Below are positions 17,592 through 26,378 of a DNA stretch of 64,000 nucleotides, piece by piece. Below the pieces are notes generated by a model that did not search any database, was not told the DNA's origin, and saw only the letters and a program-made list of their open reading frames with translations. The position numbers and the translations under genes are program-made. Location of the stretch: positions 372,001-436,000 of the forward strand of contig NZ_JAIQZC010000003.1 in assembly GCF_020164535.1 (NCBI RefSeq), given 5' to 3'. The stretch comes from Psychroflexus montanilacus. Its GTDB lineage: Bacteria > Bacteroidota > Bacteroidia > Flavobacteriales > Flavobacteriaceae. Positions within the stretch are counted from its first letter, which is position 1, and each line of letters opens with the position of its first letter.

Positions 17592-17670
17592 CAGCTTTAT
17601 GAAATTGCATTCGAAAATTCATTTTGAATTTTTTATCATTCGAATAGCTTCAATTTAAATGAAAGCTTCT

Positions 17671-17695
17671 TACTTTTGTTTAAAATTAATCTAAA
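17671..17695 (+). promoter_or_regulatory. feoAB promoter -7 box with overlapping palindromic operator candidate
   Basis: TACTTTTG (17671-17678) fits the TAnnTTTG box. It is followed at once by TTTAAAATTAATCTAAA (17679-17695), an imperfect palindrome whose right half TAATCTAAA mirrors TTTAGATTA. The position over the expected transcription start, 3 nt before the feoA ATG at 17699, fits repression by an iron-sensing DtxR/MntR-type or Fur regulator. This is inference; no -33 TTG is evident. Confidence 0.4.
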
Positions 17696-17698
17696 TAG

Positions 17699-17932
17699 AT
17701 GACGACTATCGCTAGTTTGAAGAAAGGACAACGAGCCATCATTGGGGAAATGAATTCTGAAGAAATACCACTTAAGTTACTTGAAATGGGCTGTTTACCT
17801 GGTAATGAGGTAGAATTGATTCAGGTAGCACCTTTCAAAGATCCACTCTATTTAAATATTAATGATACCTTTCTCTCAATCAGAAAAGACACTGCAAGAC
17901 TTATTAATGTTGAACTGATTGAGGATGAGTAA
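17699..17932 (+). CDS. feoA: Ferrous iron transport protein A
   Basis: A 77-aa SH3-like cytoplasmic protein that supports FeoB. Family features seen are 'LKKGQRAIIGEMN', 'PLKLLEMGCLPGNEVELIQVAP' and the C-terminal strand 'FLSIRKDTARLINVE'. The 'LLEMG.LPG..V' wording is the FeoA core signature. Its stop overlaps the feoB start (ATGAGTAA, 17925-17932), so the two are translationally coupled. It is divergent from asnS across a 160-nt region holding both promoters. Confidence 0.95.
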   Translation: MTTIASLKKGQRAIIGEMNSEEIPLKLLEMGCLPGNEVELIQVAPFKDPLYLNINDTFLSIRKDTARLINVELIEDE

Positions 17933-20027
17933 GCAGATAAATGTTGCACTAGTCGGCAATCCTAACACAGGAAAGACTTCAGTATTTAATAACCTAACGG
18001 GATTAAATCAGAAAGTTGGTAACTACCCAGGGATTACTGTAGAGAAAAAAGAAGCGGTTATCAAGTTATCTCGAAATCTAAAAGCTCATATTTTAGATTT
18101 GCCTGGCACTTATAGCTTAAACGCTACTTCGCTCGATGAGAATGTTGTGATAGAATTACTTCTCAATAAAAATGACAAAGACTACCCAGATGTCGTGGTA
18201 GTGGTTAGTGATATTGAGAACTTAAAACGAAATCTTTTACTTTTTACTCAAATAAAAGATTTGGGCTTGCCTACTATTTTAGCCATTAATATGGCAGACC
18301 GTATGGATAGAAAAGGCATTCAACTCGATATTGATTTACTCGAAAAGCGACTGAATACAAAAGTAAATTTGATAAGTGCTCGAAAAAATGAAGGATTTGA
18401 TGCCTTGAAGCAATCAATTAGTGCATATCAAAATATTTCTTTAGAACCCTGTCTCGACGCCTCTTCAATTGATAAAACTTATTTTGAATCTTTACAAAAA
18501 GCATATCCCGATCAAGACTTGTATAAACTCTGGTTAGTTATCACTCAGGACGTTAATTTCGGTAAGACCAATCGAAATAGGATTTCTTCTGAAAGTGGTT
18601 TCAAGCCAAAATCAGATTCAGAGATAAAACAACTTCAGCAGAAAGAAACGATAAAACGTTATCAGTTTATTAACAATACTCTGAAAGAGACCCTGACCAA
18701 AGATTTGGCTTTAGCTACTGGTCTTCGGGCTAAAATTGATCGCCTTTTGATTCATAAGGTTTGGGGATACGTTATATTCCTGTCTATCTTATTTTTAATT
18801 TTTCAAACGATTTACGATTGGTCCACCTATCCAATGGATTTGATCGATGAAACATTTTTGGTATTAAGTGAATTTGTAAAGGATAATTTCCCTGCAGGGA
18901 TGCTTTCAGATTTAATTTCTGAAGGGGTTATTCCTGGAATAGGAGGGATTGTCATTTTTGTTCCACAAATCGCATTTTTGTTCTTATTTATCTCCATCCT
19001 CGAAGAAACTGGCTACATGAGTCGTGTTGTGTTCTTAATGGATAGAGTCATGCGCAAATTTGGCATGAGTGGAAAAAGTGTTGTACCTCTTGTGTCTGGT
19101 ACAGCCTGTGCTATACCCGCAGTCATGGCTGCAAGAAATATTGAAAGCTGGAAAGAACGGTTAGTGACAATTCTGGTTGTTCCGTTTACAACCTGCTCTG
19201 CCAGACTTCCTGTTTATCTTATTATTATCAGTTTAGTCATACCCAACGAGCGTTGGCTTGGGCTTTTCAATTACCAAGGGATCACTTTGATGTTATTGTA
19301 TTTACTTGGTTTTGGAACTGCAGTGGCTTCCGGATGGTTGGCCAGTAAAATGCTAAAAATTGACTTCAAATCTTATTTTGTAGTTGAAATGCCAGATTAT
19401 AAGCTACCTATTTTTAAGAATGTGGTCTATACTGTTGTTGAGAAAACAAAATCTTTCGTCTTTGGTGCTGGTAAAATTATTTTGGCTATATCCATTATAC
19501 TATGGGTTTTAGCTAGTTATGGTCCAACCGATAAATTTGATAATGCAGATGACATTGTAAAATCTTCAACGGATCTTTCCAGGGTCACAGATGAGGAATT
19601 GGAGACCGAAATTTCTTCTTTCAAGCTGAAGCATTCTTACATAGGCTATGCAGGAAAGGCCATCGAACCAATTGTTACTCCTTTGGGATATGATTGGAAG
19701 ATTGGGATTGCTATCATAAGTTCCTTTGCAGCTAGAGAGGTTTTTGTCGGGACTTTGGCAACAATTTACAGTGTAGGTAATGAAGATGAGCAAACCATTA
19801 AAAGCAGAATGTCTGCCGAGACCAATCCTATACTTGGAGGACCATTATTTACATTTGCCAGTGGAATAAGCTTACTCTTATTTTATGCATTTGCCATGCA
19901 ATGTATGAGTACTCTGGCAATTGTGAAAAAAGAAACAGGCACCTGGAAATGGCCATTGGTTCAATTATTTGGGATGTCTGGCTTTGCTTATGTCGTCGCT
20001 TTAATTGCTTTTCAAGCTTTAAAATAA
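17925..20027 (+). CDS. feoB: Ferrous iron transporter B
   Basis: An inner-membrane Fe2+ transporter with an N-terminal G domain. The G1 motif 'GNPNTGKTS' is at residues 10-18, G3 is 'DLPGTYSL', and G4 is 'NMAD' in 'LAINMADRMD'. The GDI-like region is followed by a polytopic membrane domain from about residue 280 containing the two Gate motifs 'CAIPAVMAAR' and 'TTCSARLPVYLI'. Length with the ATG start is 700 aa. The frame extends 6 nt further to a TTG, but ATG 17925, overlapping the feoA stop, is preferred. A 43-aa FeoB-associated gene follows after 4 nt. Confidence 0.97.
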   Translation: MSKQINVALVGNPNTGKTSVFNNLTGLNQKVGNYPGITVEKKEAVIKLSRNLKAHILDLPGTYSLNATSLDENVVIELLLNKNDKDYPDVVVVVSDIENLKRNLLLFTQIKDLGLPTILAINMADRMDRKGIQLDIDLLEKRLNTKVNLISARKNEGFDALKQSISAYQNISLEPCLDASSIDKTYFESLQKAYPDQDLYKLWLVITQDVNFGKTNRNRISSESGFKPKSDSEIKQLQQKETIKRYQFINNTLKETLTKDLALATGLRAKIDRLLIHKVWGYVIFLSILFLIFQTIYDWSTYPMDLIDETFLVLSEFVKDNFPAGMLSDLISEGVIPGIGGIVIFVPQIAFLFLFISILEETGYMSRVVFLMDRVMRKFGMSGKSVVPLVSGTACAIPAVMAARNIESWKERLVTILVVPFTTCSARLPVYLIIISLVIPNERWLGLFNYQGITLMLLYLLGFGTAVASGWLASKMLKIDFKSYFVVEMPDYKLPIFKNVVYTVVEKTKSFVFGAGKIILAISIILWVLASYGPTDKFDNADDIVKSSTDLSRVTDEELETEISSFKLKHSYIGYAGKAIEPIVTPLGYDWKIGIAIISSFAAREVFVGTLATIYSVGNEDEQTIKSRMSAETNPILGGPLFTFASGISLLLFYAFAMQCMSTLAIVKKETGTWKWPLVQLFGMSGFAYVVALIAFQALK

Positions 20028-20031
20028 AATT

Positions 20032-20163
20032 ATGTTACAAGAAATTATTGTTCTTATTATTTTTCTAATCGCGACAGGTTATTTGGTAAAAAAATTCTTT
20101 TTTAAATCCAAGAAGAGTAGCAGCTCTGTCTGTGGTTCAAGTCAGTGTGGTTGTAAAGACTAA
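20032..20163 (+). CDS. FeoB-associated Cys-rich membrane protein, 43 aa
   Basis: A very short gene that is easily missed. Translation starts at the ATG 4 nt after feoB. Residues 2-19 form a single membrane helix ('LQEIIVLIIFLIATGYLV'), followed by a basic stretch 'KKFFFKSKK' and a Cys-rich tail 'CGSSQCGCKD' with three cysteines. This is the layout of the FeoB-associated Cys-rich family (FeoC-like position in the operon), proposed to handle Fe2+ or aid FeoB; that role is family knowledge. It is the last gene of feoAB; the next gene is convergent and 3 nt away. Confidence 0.88.
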   Translation: MLQEIIVLIIFLIATGYLVKKFFFKSKKSSSSVCGSSQCGCKD

Positions 20164-20166
20164 TTC

Positions 20167-20724
20167 CTAAAACTTTAAAATCCTGTTGGGAGTTACAACG
20201 TAATCTAGCTTGACGTCATGCTTAGAAACTTTGATGGGTTCTTCTTCAGGCATGAAAAAAGATAATCCAATTTTGAGTGTTTCTGGTCGACAATTGGATA
20301 GGAACTTATCATAAAAGCCTTTTCCATAACCAATTCTATTTCCTCTATTATCGTAAGCCAGCAATGGCATAAATACTACATCAAGTTGTTGCGTGTCTAT
20401 TTTTATTCCGTTTTCAGGTTCGGGGATGCCCCATTTACTGGGAACCAATCTTGTACTATCAGTGAGTAAGAAATGTTCTAATTCATCATTCTTTACTTTT
20501 GGAATGACCACGTTTCCGTCTTTGCCAAAAATGATTTGTAGAAGGTATTCTGTGTTGATTTCCTTATGCTTTTCTATAGTTAAGAATAAATGATAAAACT
20601 CCAGTTCCCAAATATCAAGTTCTAAAGCCTGATTGGCAATTTTAAGACTCATCTCCTCGATTTGTGAGGGCAATAAGTCTTCTCTTAAAGCTTTATACTT
20701 ATCTCTCAAGACCGTTTTATCCAT
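20167..20724 (-). CDS. 5-formyltetrahydrofolate cyclo-ligase
   Basis: An ATP-dependent enzyme returning 5-formyl-THF to 5,10-methenyl-THF. The family motifs 'MPLLAYDNRGNRIGYGKGFYD' in part (the GxRxGxGxGxYD element) and 'KWGIPEPENG' are present, and the N-terminus 'MDKTVLRDKYKALREDL' matches the R/K-rich ATP-binding start. With this ATG the product has 185 aa, the usual length. The frame extends 27 codons further upstream inside the neighbouring gene and should not be used. The start overlaps the stop of the aspartoacylase-like gene by 8 nt. Confidence 0.92.
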   Translation of the reverse strand: MDKTVLRDKYKALREDLLPSQIEEMSLKIANQALELDIWELEFYHLFLTIEKHKEINTEYLLQIIFGKDGNVVIPKVKNDELEHFLLTDSTRLVPSKWGIPEPENGIKIDTQQLDVVFMPLLAYDNRGNRIGYGKGFYDKFLSNCRPETLKIGLSFFMPEEEPIKVSKHDVKLDYVVTPNRILKF

Positions 20725-21697
20725 GGTTGTCTTCCTTCGATATATGAAATATAGCATCGCCCTGGTAGACGATAGGCGACTGGTTGGCATTGATAATGTA
20801 GCCATGATTACTTGCCTTTACTTTATGTCTAAAACTGCCATAGGGATCAGTAATCGTGGCTACAAACTCTCCTTTCTCGACCAGTTTTCCAATCGGGATT
20901 TTTATATGAAGCAAACCACTGTACTTGGCTCGCATCCAGTAAGTGCTGGAAATGAATTTTGTATTTTCTTCAGGGTCTTCTACATCAAAATTAGAATTCA
21001 ACATGTCAAAATGCTTCATGATGCGTTTAAGTCCATCCACTCCGTATTTTGATATCTCTTTGTTATTGTCTTTAGACTTCCCACCCTCAAAAAGCAAAAC
21101 CGTTTTACCTTGCTTTACGCAAGTCATCCTGTAAGAATTTTTGATGGTTGAAGAATAGACCGTAAAGGGCGCATTAAAGATTTTTGCCAGTTCCTCGCCT
21201 CTTTCATCGCTTTTATCGATCCGGATTTGGGCAGCATTAAATCTACTGGCACCTCCTGTATGAAAATCAAAACAATAGTCTGCCACGGGAAGAATTTCAG
21301 AGGAAAATTGATGAGCAAATCTGCTGGCAAGAGCTCCTTTTTTGGATCCTGGGAACATGCGGTTCAAATCCCTTCCATCCGGAAATTCTCTGGTCATGTT
21401 CAAAAAACCAAATACATTAAGTACAGGCACACAAATTATAGTTCCTCTGCTAGGCTTATTTATTCCCTTGGAAATAAATTGCCTCACGGCTTCAACACCA
21501 TTGATTTCATCTCCGTGAATCCCGGCTGTAATGAGTAAAACTGGACCAGGCTTTTTTGCTCTTTCTATAATAACAGGAACTTCTACCAAAGTGGTAGTAT
21601 AGAGCTTTGCTGTGTTAAAATTTATTCTTGCTTTTTCTCCGGGGAATACTTTTCTATCGAGAATGTGGAGAACATTTTTAGAATCTATGTGCGGCAT
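20717..21697 (-). CDS. Succinylglutamate desuccinylase/aspartoacylase family (M14-like) hydrolase
   Basis: A zinc carboxypeptidase-fold hydrolase, 326 aa. Zinc ligands are visible as His61 and Glu64 in 'ITAGIHGDEINGVEAVRQF' in part, with the third His in 'DYCFDFHTGG'. A C-terminal barrel-like domain ('GLLHIKIPIGKLVEKGEFVA') resembles a lipoyl-like fold and is typical of this subgroup. The start overlaps the rimK stop by 1 nt. In the RimB-RimK-aspartoacylase clusters it is expected to act on amino-acid amide bonds made by RimK-like ligases; the precise substrate is unknown. Confidence 0.9.
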   Translation of the reverse strand: MPHIDSKNVLHILDRKVFPGEKARINFNTAKLYTTTLVEVPVIIERAKKPGPVLLITAGIHGDEINGVEAVRQFISKGINKPSRGTIICVPVLNVFGFLNMTREFPDGRDLNRMFPGSKKGALASRFAHQFSSEILPVADYCFDFHTGGASRFNAAQIRIDKSDERGEELAKIFNAPFTVYSSTIKNSYRMTCVKQGKTVLLFEGGKSKDNNKEISKYGVDGLKRIMKHFDMLNSNFDVEDPEENTKFISSTYWMRAKYSGLLHIKIPIGKLVEKGEFVATITDPYGSFRHKVKASNHGYIINANQSPIVYQGDAIFHISKEDNHG

Positions 21698-22569
21698 TAC
21701 ACATTTTTTTCGATGTATTGAATAATGGATCTTGCTATGTCTTTTCCAGTGGCTTTTTCTATACCTTCCAGACCTGGAGATGAATTGACTTCAAGGATCA
21801 AAGGGCCTCTGGAACTTTGCAAAAGGTCAACCCCTGCAACGCCAAGGCGCATGGCTTTAGCTGCTTTGATAGCCGCAATTTCTTCTTCATCTGTCAGTTC
21901 AATCACTTCTGCCGAACCGCCCTGATGTAAGTTGGAACGAAACTCTCCTTCTTTTCCTTGTCTTTTCATCGCACCAACGACGTGACCATCTACTACAAAT
22001 ACACGGATGTCGGCTCCTTTGGCTTCTTTGATGAATTCCTGAACGATAACTCTTGCTTGCAAACCATTGAAGGCTTCAATAACAGATTTCGCCGCATTTT
22101 TAGTTTCTGCCAACACTACACCTAGACCTTGCGTGCCTTCCAGAAGTTTGATCACCAAAGGTGTTCCGCCAACTTGTTGTATTACTCCATTTACGTCTCT
22201 GGAATAATTGGTAAAAACTGTTTTCGGTAAACCGATTTTCGCTCTAGAAAGTACTTGTAGACTCCTTAGTTTATCTCTACTTCTTACCAAAGCTTCAGAA
22301 TCTATAGTGCTAAAAGCTCCCATCATTTCAAACTGTCTCACCACAGCAGTCCCATAAAATGTAACGGATGCACCAATTCTGGGTATAATCGCATCAGTAT
22401 CCAGGATGTACTCCCCTTTATAATAAATATTCGGGTTTCGCTTTTCTATGACTAAATCACACTTGAGCGGATCTATGACTTGTACGTCATGCTTTCTCTT
22501 TTTGGCAGCTTCTACAAGTCGCTTTGTTGAGTAAAGATTTGCGTTTCTAGATAAGATTTTAATGTTCAT
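21697..22569 (-). CDS. rimK: RimK family alpha-L-glutamate ligase (ATP-grasp)
   Basis: An ATP-grasp ligase that in E. coli adds glutamates to the C-terminus of ribosomal protein S6 and can make poly-alpha-glutamate. The N-terminal '[18 protein letters not shown]' and '[20 protein letters not shown]' closely match E. coli RimK as I recall it. ATP-grasp elements '[15 protein letters not shown]', '[18 protein letters not shown]' and the metal site '[16 protein letters not shown]' are intact. Length is 290 aa. It overlaps the RimB-like gene upstream by 11 nt and the aspartoacylase downstream by 1 nt, giving a tightly coupled operon. Confidence 0.94.
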   Translation of the reverse strand: MNIKILSRNANLYSTKRLVEAAKKRKHDVQVIDPLKCDLVIEKRNPNIYYKGEYILDTDAIIPRIGASVTFYGTAVVRQFEMMGAFSTIDSEALVRSRDKLRSLQVLSRAKIGLPKTVFTNYSRDVNGVIQQVGGTPLVIKLLEGTQGLGVVLAETKNAAKSVIEAFNGLQARVIVQEFIKEAKGADIRVFVVDGHVVGAMKRQGKEGEFRSNLHQGGSAEVIELTDEEEIAAIKAAKAMRLGVAGVDLLQSSRGPLILEVNSSPGLEGIEKATGKDIARSIIQYIEKNV

Positions 22570-22990
22570 GGTGCTGGGTGTTATGCGATAAGTCCTTTAG
22601 TTCTGGGTCTACTATAAATTTTTTATTTAGAAATTTCCTTCCGAGAAGTACTGGGTATTTCATTTCTTTTCTATTGCTCAAAGAAAGTGAAATTTTATAA
22701 ACTTTTCCAAAGATTTCAATCTTTGATTTTATTTCATATCTACTTTGTGCAATACCATTGCTGCTTTTTACACGTATTTTGTTGTAATCTTTGAAAATGA
22801 AGGGTTTATTGTTGTATTCTGGGTGTTCTTTATCCAAAAAGGTACAGTGCAAACCATCTTCTTTTTCCTCCATATTTTCACAATGTATAGAGGAGGTATA
22901 GGCTCCCGTATCTATTTTGATAGAGATGTCTTTTAAGTTCAGTTCAGGAAAATCAGCTTTATCCAATCTTCCAATAATTTTTTTCTTCAT
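22559..22990 (-). CDS. RimB-like retropepsin (ATP-dependent zinc protease family)
   Basis: A 143-aa protein with one aspartic-protease motif DTGA (residues 27-30 in '[14 protein letters not shown]'). A C-terminal element '[18 protein letters not shown]' follows, characteristic of the family long called 'ATP-dependent zinc protease' (DUF785) and now viewed as retropepsin-like; the RimB member is linked to RimK and to S6 poly-glutamate trimming. A longer frame begins 10 codons upstream, but MKKKIIGR gives the usual N-terminus. It is the first gene of the RimB-RimK-aspartoacylase cluster. It is distinct in sequence from the retropepsin at 7436. Confidence 0.88.
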   Translation of the reverse strand: MKKKIIGRLDKADFPELNLKDISIKIDTGAYTSSIHCENMEEKEDGLHCTFLDKEHPEYNNKPFIFKDYNKIRVKSSNGIAQSRYEIKSKIEIFGKVYKISLSLSNRKEMKYPVLLGRKFLNKKFIVDPELKDLSHNTQHHEH

Positions 22991-23072
22991 ATCTATGCAA
23001 ATTACAAAAATGAAATTCAACAGAAATTCCAGGCGAAATTAATATTATATTTATCATTAAAAACATTAAAAA

Positions 23073-23504
23073 ATGTCAGCAGAAGATTTTTACGAAAACA
23101 TAAGAGCCTCTACAAAATTAAATCACTTTGCAAACCTTGTAAATCTTGCAGCTATTGATGGCGACATCAAACCCATAGAGGAAAAGCTTCTTAAGAGGTT
23201 TTCCAAAAAGTTTGATGTCTCAAAACAAGATTATGAGCGAATTCTAGAAAATCCTGCTTCTTTTCCTGTATATGCGATCAACTCAAAAACACAGCGTCTA
23301 GAATTTCTGTTTGATTTACTCCGTATCATCTACGTCGATAATGAAATGGACGAGACCGAAGAATTTTTGATTTTAAAATATGCAGTGGGTCTGGGTTTTT
23401 CTGAAGATCATGCACTAGAAATCATCGAAAAATCCAAAAAATTATTCGAAAACAACTTCTCTTTTGACCTCTATCATCATTTTATAGAATCTGAAGACTT
23501 TTAA
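23073..23504 (+). CDS. TerB-like protein, 143 aa
   Basis: An all-helical acidic protein with the TerB/DjlA-N pattern. 'ANLVNLAAIDGDIKPIEEKLL' near residues 20-40 and 'RIIYVDNEMDETEEFLI' near residues 90-106 are the two repeated helix-acidic-loop-helix elements with Asp residues that bind metal in TerB. The function in non-tellurite contexts is unknown. It is a single gene: the upstream gene is divergent and fbp is convergent, 17 nt after its stop. Confidence 0.8.
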   Translation: MSAEDFYENIRASTKLNHFANLVNLAAIDGDIKPIEEKLLKRFSKKFDVSKQDYERILENPASFPVYAINSKTQRLEFLFDLLRIIYVDNEMDETEEFLILKYAVGLGFSEDHALEIIEKSKKLFENNFSFDLYHHFIESEDF

Positions 23505-23521
23505 GTATCAAGTCAACTTGA

Positions 23522-24538
23522 TTACTGGTTAGGATGAGCTGCTTTCATAAAGGATTCAGCCTTATCCACCATATTTTTACTTCCACAGAAAAAGGGAACG
23601 CGTTCATGGAGTTCAGTCGGTTTTATATCGAGAATCCTTTGGAAGCCGTCAGAAGCTTTGCCGTTGGCCTGTTCTGCGATAAATGCTATGGGATTACATT
23701 CGTATAGTAACCTTAATTTACCTTTTTCCGCACTGGAACTTTTAGGATACATATAAATGCCGCCTTTGATCATATTTCTATGAAAATCTGACACCAAAGA
23801 TCCGATGTATCTCGATGTATAAGGATCTTTGTCGCGTTGTGCCTGGCAGTATTTGATGTAGTCTTTTACGCCTTGCGGGAAGTGGATGTAATTGCCTTCG
23901 TTAATAGAATAAATTTTGCCATCTTCAGGGAACTTCATGTCGGGATGTGATAAATAATAAGTGCCGATGGCAGGGTTGAGTGTAAATCCATTTACGCCGT
24001 GTCCTGTTGTGTAAACCAGCATGGTAGAGGTTCCATAAATGATGTAACCAGCAGCTACCTGTTGGTTGCCAGGCTGAAGGAAATCTTCCATTTCCACAGG
24101 CTGCCCAACAGGAGTTACTCGCCTGTAAATTGAAAAAATGGTTCCTACAGAAACATTCACGTCTATATTGGAACTGCCGTCCAGCGGATCCATGAGAACA
24201 ACGTATTTGTTTTTATGATCTTTATTATTTCCTTGAATGGTGATGTAATTGTCATTTTCTTCTGAAGCTATCCCGCAGACAATTTCACGATTGATGAGAG
24301 TTTGTATAAAAGTTTCGTTGGCGTAAACATCCAGTTTTTTTTGGTCTTCACCCTGAATATTCTTTCCTCCATAATCGCCAACAATATCTACTAGGCCTGC
24401 TTTGTTAACTTCGTGGTTTACCACTTTTGCGGCTAATCTGATGGAGTTGATAAGTCTGGAGAGCTCGCCAGAAGTATATTTAAAGGATTGTTGATTTTCA
24501 ATAATAAACTCACCAAGAGTTTGATTGTGTTCTTTCAT
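23522..24538 (-). CDS. fbp: Class I fructose-1,6-bisphosphatase
   Basis: A gluconeogenic phosphatase converting fructose-1,6-bisphosphate to fructose-6-phosphate. The metal-binding signature '[19 protein letters not shown]' is intact, as are the preceding '[12 protein letters not shown]' acidic site and the C-terminal '[20 protein letters not shown]' substrate region. At 338 aa it matches class I enzymes. It is transcribed alone from a consensus promoter (24561-24593) and is divergent from the acetyltransferase gene. Confidence 0.97.
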   Translation of the reverse strand: MKEHNQTLGEFIIENQQSFKYTSGELSRLINSIRLAAKVVNHEVNKAGLVDIVGDYGGKNIQGEDQKKLDVYANETFIQTLINREIVCGIASEENDNYITIQGNNKDHKNKYVVLMDPLDGSSNIDVNVSVGTIFSIYRRVTPVGQPVEMEDFLQPGNQQVAAGYIIYGTSTMLVYTTGHGVNGFTLNPAIGTYYLSHPDMKFPEDGKIYSINEGNYIHFPQGVKDYIKYCQAQRDKDPYTSRYIGSLVSDFHRNMIKGGIYMYPKSSSAEKGKLRLLYECNPIAFIAEQANGKASDGFQRILDIKPTELHERVPFFCGSKNMVDKAESFMKAAHPNQ

Positions 24539-24560
24539 AACGAAAACGTTGTAGTTGACG

Positions 24561-24593
24561 CAAAAATAGAAAATTTCATAAAGTGGTTATCAA
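24561..24593 (-). promoter_or_regulatory. Bacteroidota promoter of fbp
   Basis: Read on the minus strand: TTG (24593-24591), a 22-nt spacer and TATTTTTG (24568-24561). The -7 box ends 22 nt before the fbp ATG. It fits TTG-N17-23-TAnnTTTG. Confidence 0.6.
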
Positions 24594-24645
24594 ATTCATT
24601 CGATTTAATTCTGACTTGACTATTTTTACTCAAAAATTTCGTGAA

Positions 24646-25119
24646 ATGGATTTCAAGGTAAGATTTGCCACTCCAGAGGACCTGGAAGATATGTTGGAAC
24701 TCATCCAAGAGTTGGCTGTTTATGAAAACGAACCCGATGCAGTTCAGGTTACATTAGATGACCTTTATCGCTATGGTTTTGGTGATAAAGCGATTTATAA
24801 ATGCTTTGTAGCGGAGGTGAATTCTAAGGTGGTAGGAATGGCTTTGTTTTATTCCAGATTTTCTACCTGGAAAGGCGAGACCGTCCATCTAGAAGATCTT
24901 ATCGTAACCAAATCTATGCGAAGCAAATCTGTTGGTAAAGCTCTTTTTGAATCTGTTATAATGTATGCTAAAACGCATAAGATCAAACGGATGGAATGGG
25001 TAGTCCTGGATTGGAATACCAATGCCATAGACTTTTACGAAAAGTACGGTGCTACAGTGTTCAAAGAATGGAGAACCGTTCAACTCAATGAAGATCAAAT
25101 TAATCAAATCAATTCATAA
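24646..25119 (+). CDS. GNAT family N-acetyltransferase, 157 aa
   Basis: An acetyl-CoA-dependent acyltransferase fold. Motif B/A elements seen are 'LEDLIVTKSMRSKSVGKALF' (the R/Q-x-x-G-x-G/A pyrophosphate loop, here RSKSVGKAL) and 'MEWVVLDWNTNAIDFYEKYG', which is the classical C-terminal GNAT strand and helix and is similar to diamine (spermidine/spermine-like) acetyltransferases. The frame runs 21 codons upstream to a GTG, but ATG 24646 before 'MDFKVRFATPEDLEDMLELI' in part is the proper start. It precedes aspartate kinase by 8 nt. The substrate is unproven. Confidence 0.88.
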   Translation: MDFKVRFATPEDLEDMLELIQELAVYENEPDAVQVTLDDLYRYGFGDKAIYKCFVAEVNSKVVGMALFYSRFSTWKGETVHLEDLIVTKSMRSKSVGKALFESVIMYAKTHKIKRMEWVVLDWNTNAIDFYEKYGATVFKEWRTVQLNEDQINQINS

Positions 25120-25127
25120 GCATAAAA

Positions 25128-26378
25128 ATGCAGGTATATAAATTTGGAGGAGCATCTGTAAAAGATGCCAAAGGAGTAAGAAATGTTGCTAAAGTTTTAG
25201 AAACTACAGACCCAAAACAAAAGGTAGTTGTGATCTCAGCCATGGGAAAAACAACCAATAAATTGGAAAATATCATATCGCTTTATTTTGAAAAGAGCAG
25301 TGCACTTCCTGAAGCTATTACAGCATTGAAACAGGATCACTACGAGATTCTCGATGATTTGTTTGAGGAGGCATCTCACCCTGCCTATACTAAAACCAAT
25401 TACTTTTTTGATGAGTTATCCATCTTTTTTGATAGAAATAAATCTCCAAATTACGATTTTGTTTACGATCAGGTGGTTGGGTTTGGAGAGTTAATCAGTA
25501 CAAGTATTGTGAGCTATTATCTCAAATCTGTAGGCATAGAAAATGTTTGGCACGATTGCAGAAATCTTGTGGATACAGATAGCACTTACCGGGATGCGGA
25601 TGTCAACTGGGAAAATACTCAACAGAAAATTCTAAATCATATCAACGAAGAGGAGTTGAGTATTACGCAAGGTTTCATCGGTTCAGACGCCAATAACTTT
25701 ACTACCACTTTGGGTCGTGAAGGTTCAGATTACACAGCTGGTATTTTTGCTTATTGTCTTAATGCTGAAAATGTCACGATTTGGAAAGATGTACCAGGAG
25801 TTCTGAACGGAGATCCCAATGTGTTTGAAAATACAAGTCTTTTGGAACAAATCTCTTACGAAGAAGCTATTGAATTAGCCTTTTACGGAGCGTCTGTCAT
25901 CCACCCTAAAACTCTTCAACCTCTTCAGCAAAAAGAGATTCCGTTGTTTGTGAAATCTTTTTACAATCCAAAAGATCAGGGTACGAAAGTTGGCAAAGGG
26001 AAATTATTGAACCCATTGCTGCCTTGCTACATCGTAAAAAAAGACCTGGTATTTCTTTCGCTTTCTACTTTGGATTTCTCCTTTTTTGTAGAAGAAAACA
26101 TCAGTGAGGTTTTTGCTTTGTTTCACAAGCATCAGATCAAAGTGGATTTGATTCAAAATTCAGCAATTAGCTTTTCAGTGTGTGTGGATAATAAATTCAA
26201 AAATGTTGATAAGCTTATTGAGATTTTGAAAGCAAAATTCAAAGTCGACCATCAAAAAGGAGTCTCTTTATTTACCATCAGGCATTATGACGATGAGGCT
26301 ATCCAGCGTATAGAAAAAGATAAAACTGTATTATTGAAACAATTACATAAGGAAACCATCCAATTTGTAACGGCTTAA
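25128..26378 (+). CDS. Aspartate kinase
   Basis: The first step of the aspartate family pathway (Lys, Thr, Met, diaminopimelate). The kinase signature 'YKFGGASVKDAKGVRNVAKV' sits at residues 4-23, followed by 'GFIGSDANNFTTTLGREGSDYTA' in part, which contains the catalytic 'TTLGREGSDYTA', and 'KDVPGVLNGDP'. The C-terminal part (about 300-416) is a regulatory ACT-like region. At 416 aa it is a monofunctional enzyme rather than a fusion with homoserine dehydrogenase. The TAA stop overlaps the next ATG (TAATG). Confidence 0.94.
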   Translation: MQVYKFGGASVKDAKGVRNVAKVLETTDPKQKVVVISAMGKTTNKLENIISLYFEKSSALPEAITALKQDHYEILDDLFEEASHPAYTKTNYFFDELSIFFDRNKSPNYDFVYDQVVGFGELISTSIVSYYLKSVGIENVWHDCRNLVDTDSTYRDADVNWENTQQKILNHINEEELSITQGFIGSDANNFTTTLGREGSDYTAGIFAYCLNAENVTIWKDVPGVLNGDPNVFENTSLLEQISYEEAIELAFYGASVIHPKTLQPLQQKEIPLFVKSFYNPKDQGTKVGKGKLLNPLLPCYIVKKDLVFLSLSTLDFSFFVEENISEVFALFHKHQIKVDLIQNSAISFSVCVDNKFKNVDKLIEILKAKFKVDHQKGVSLFTIRHYDDEAIQRIEKDKTVLLKQLHKETIQFVTA

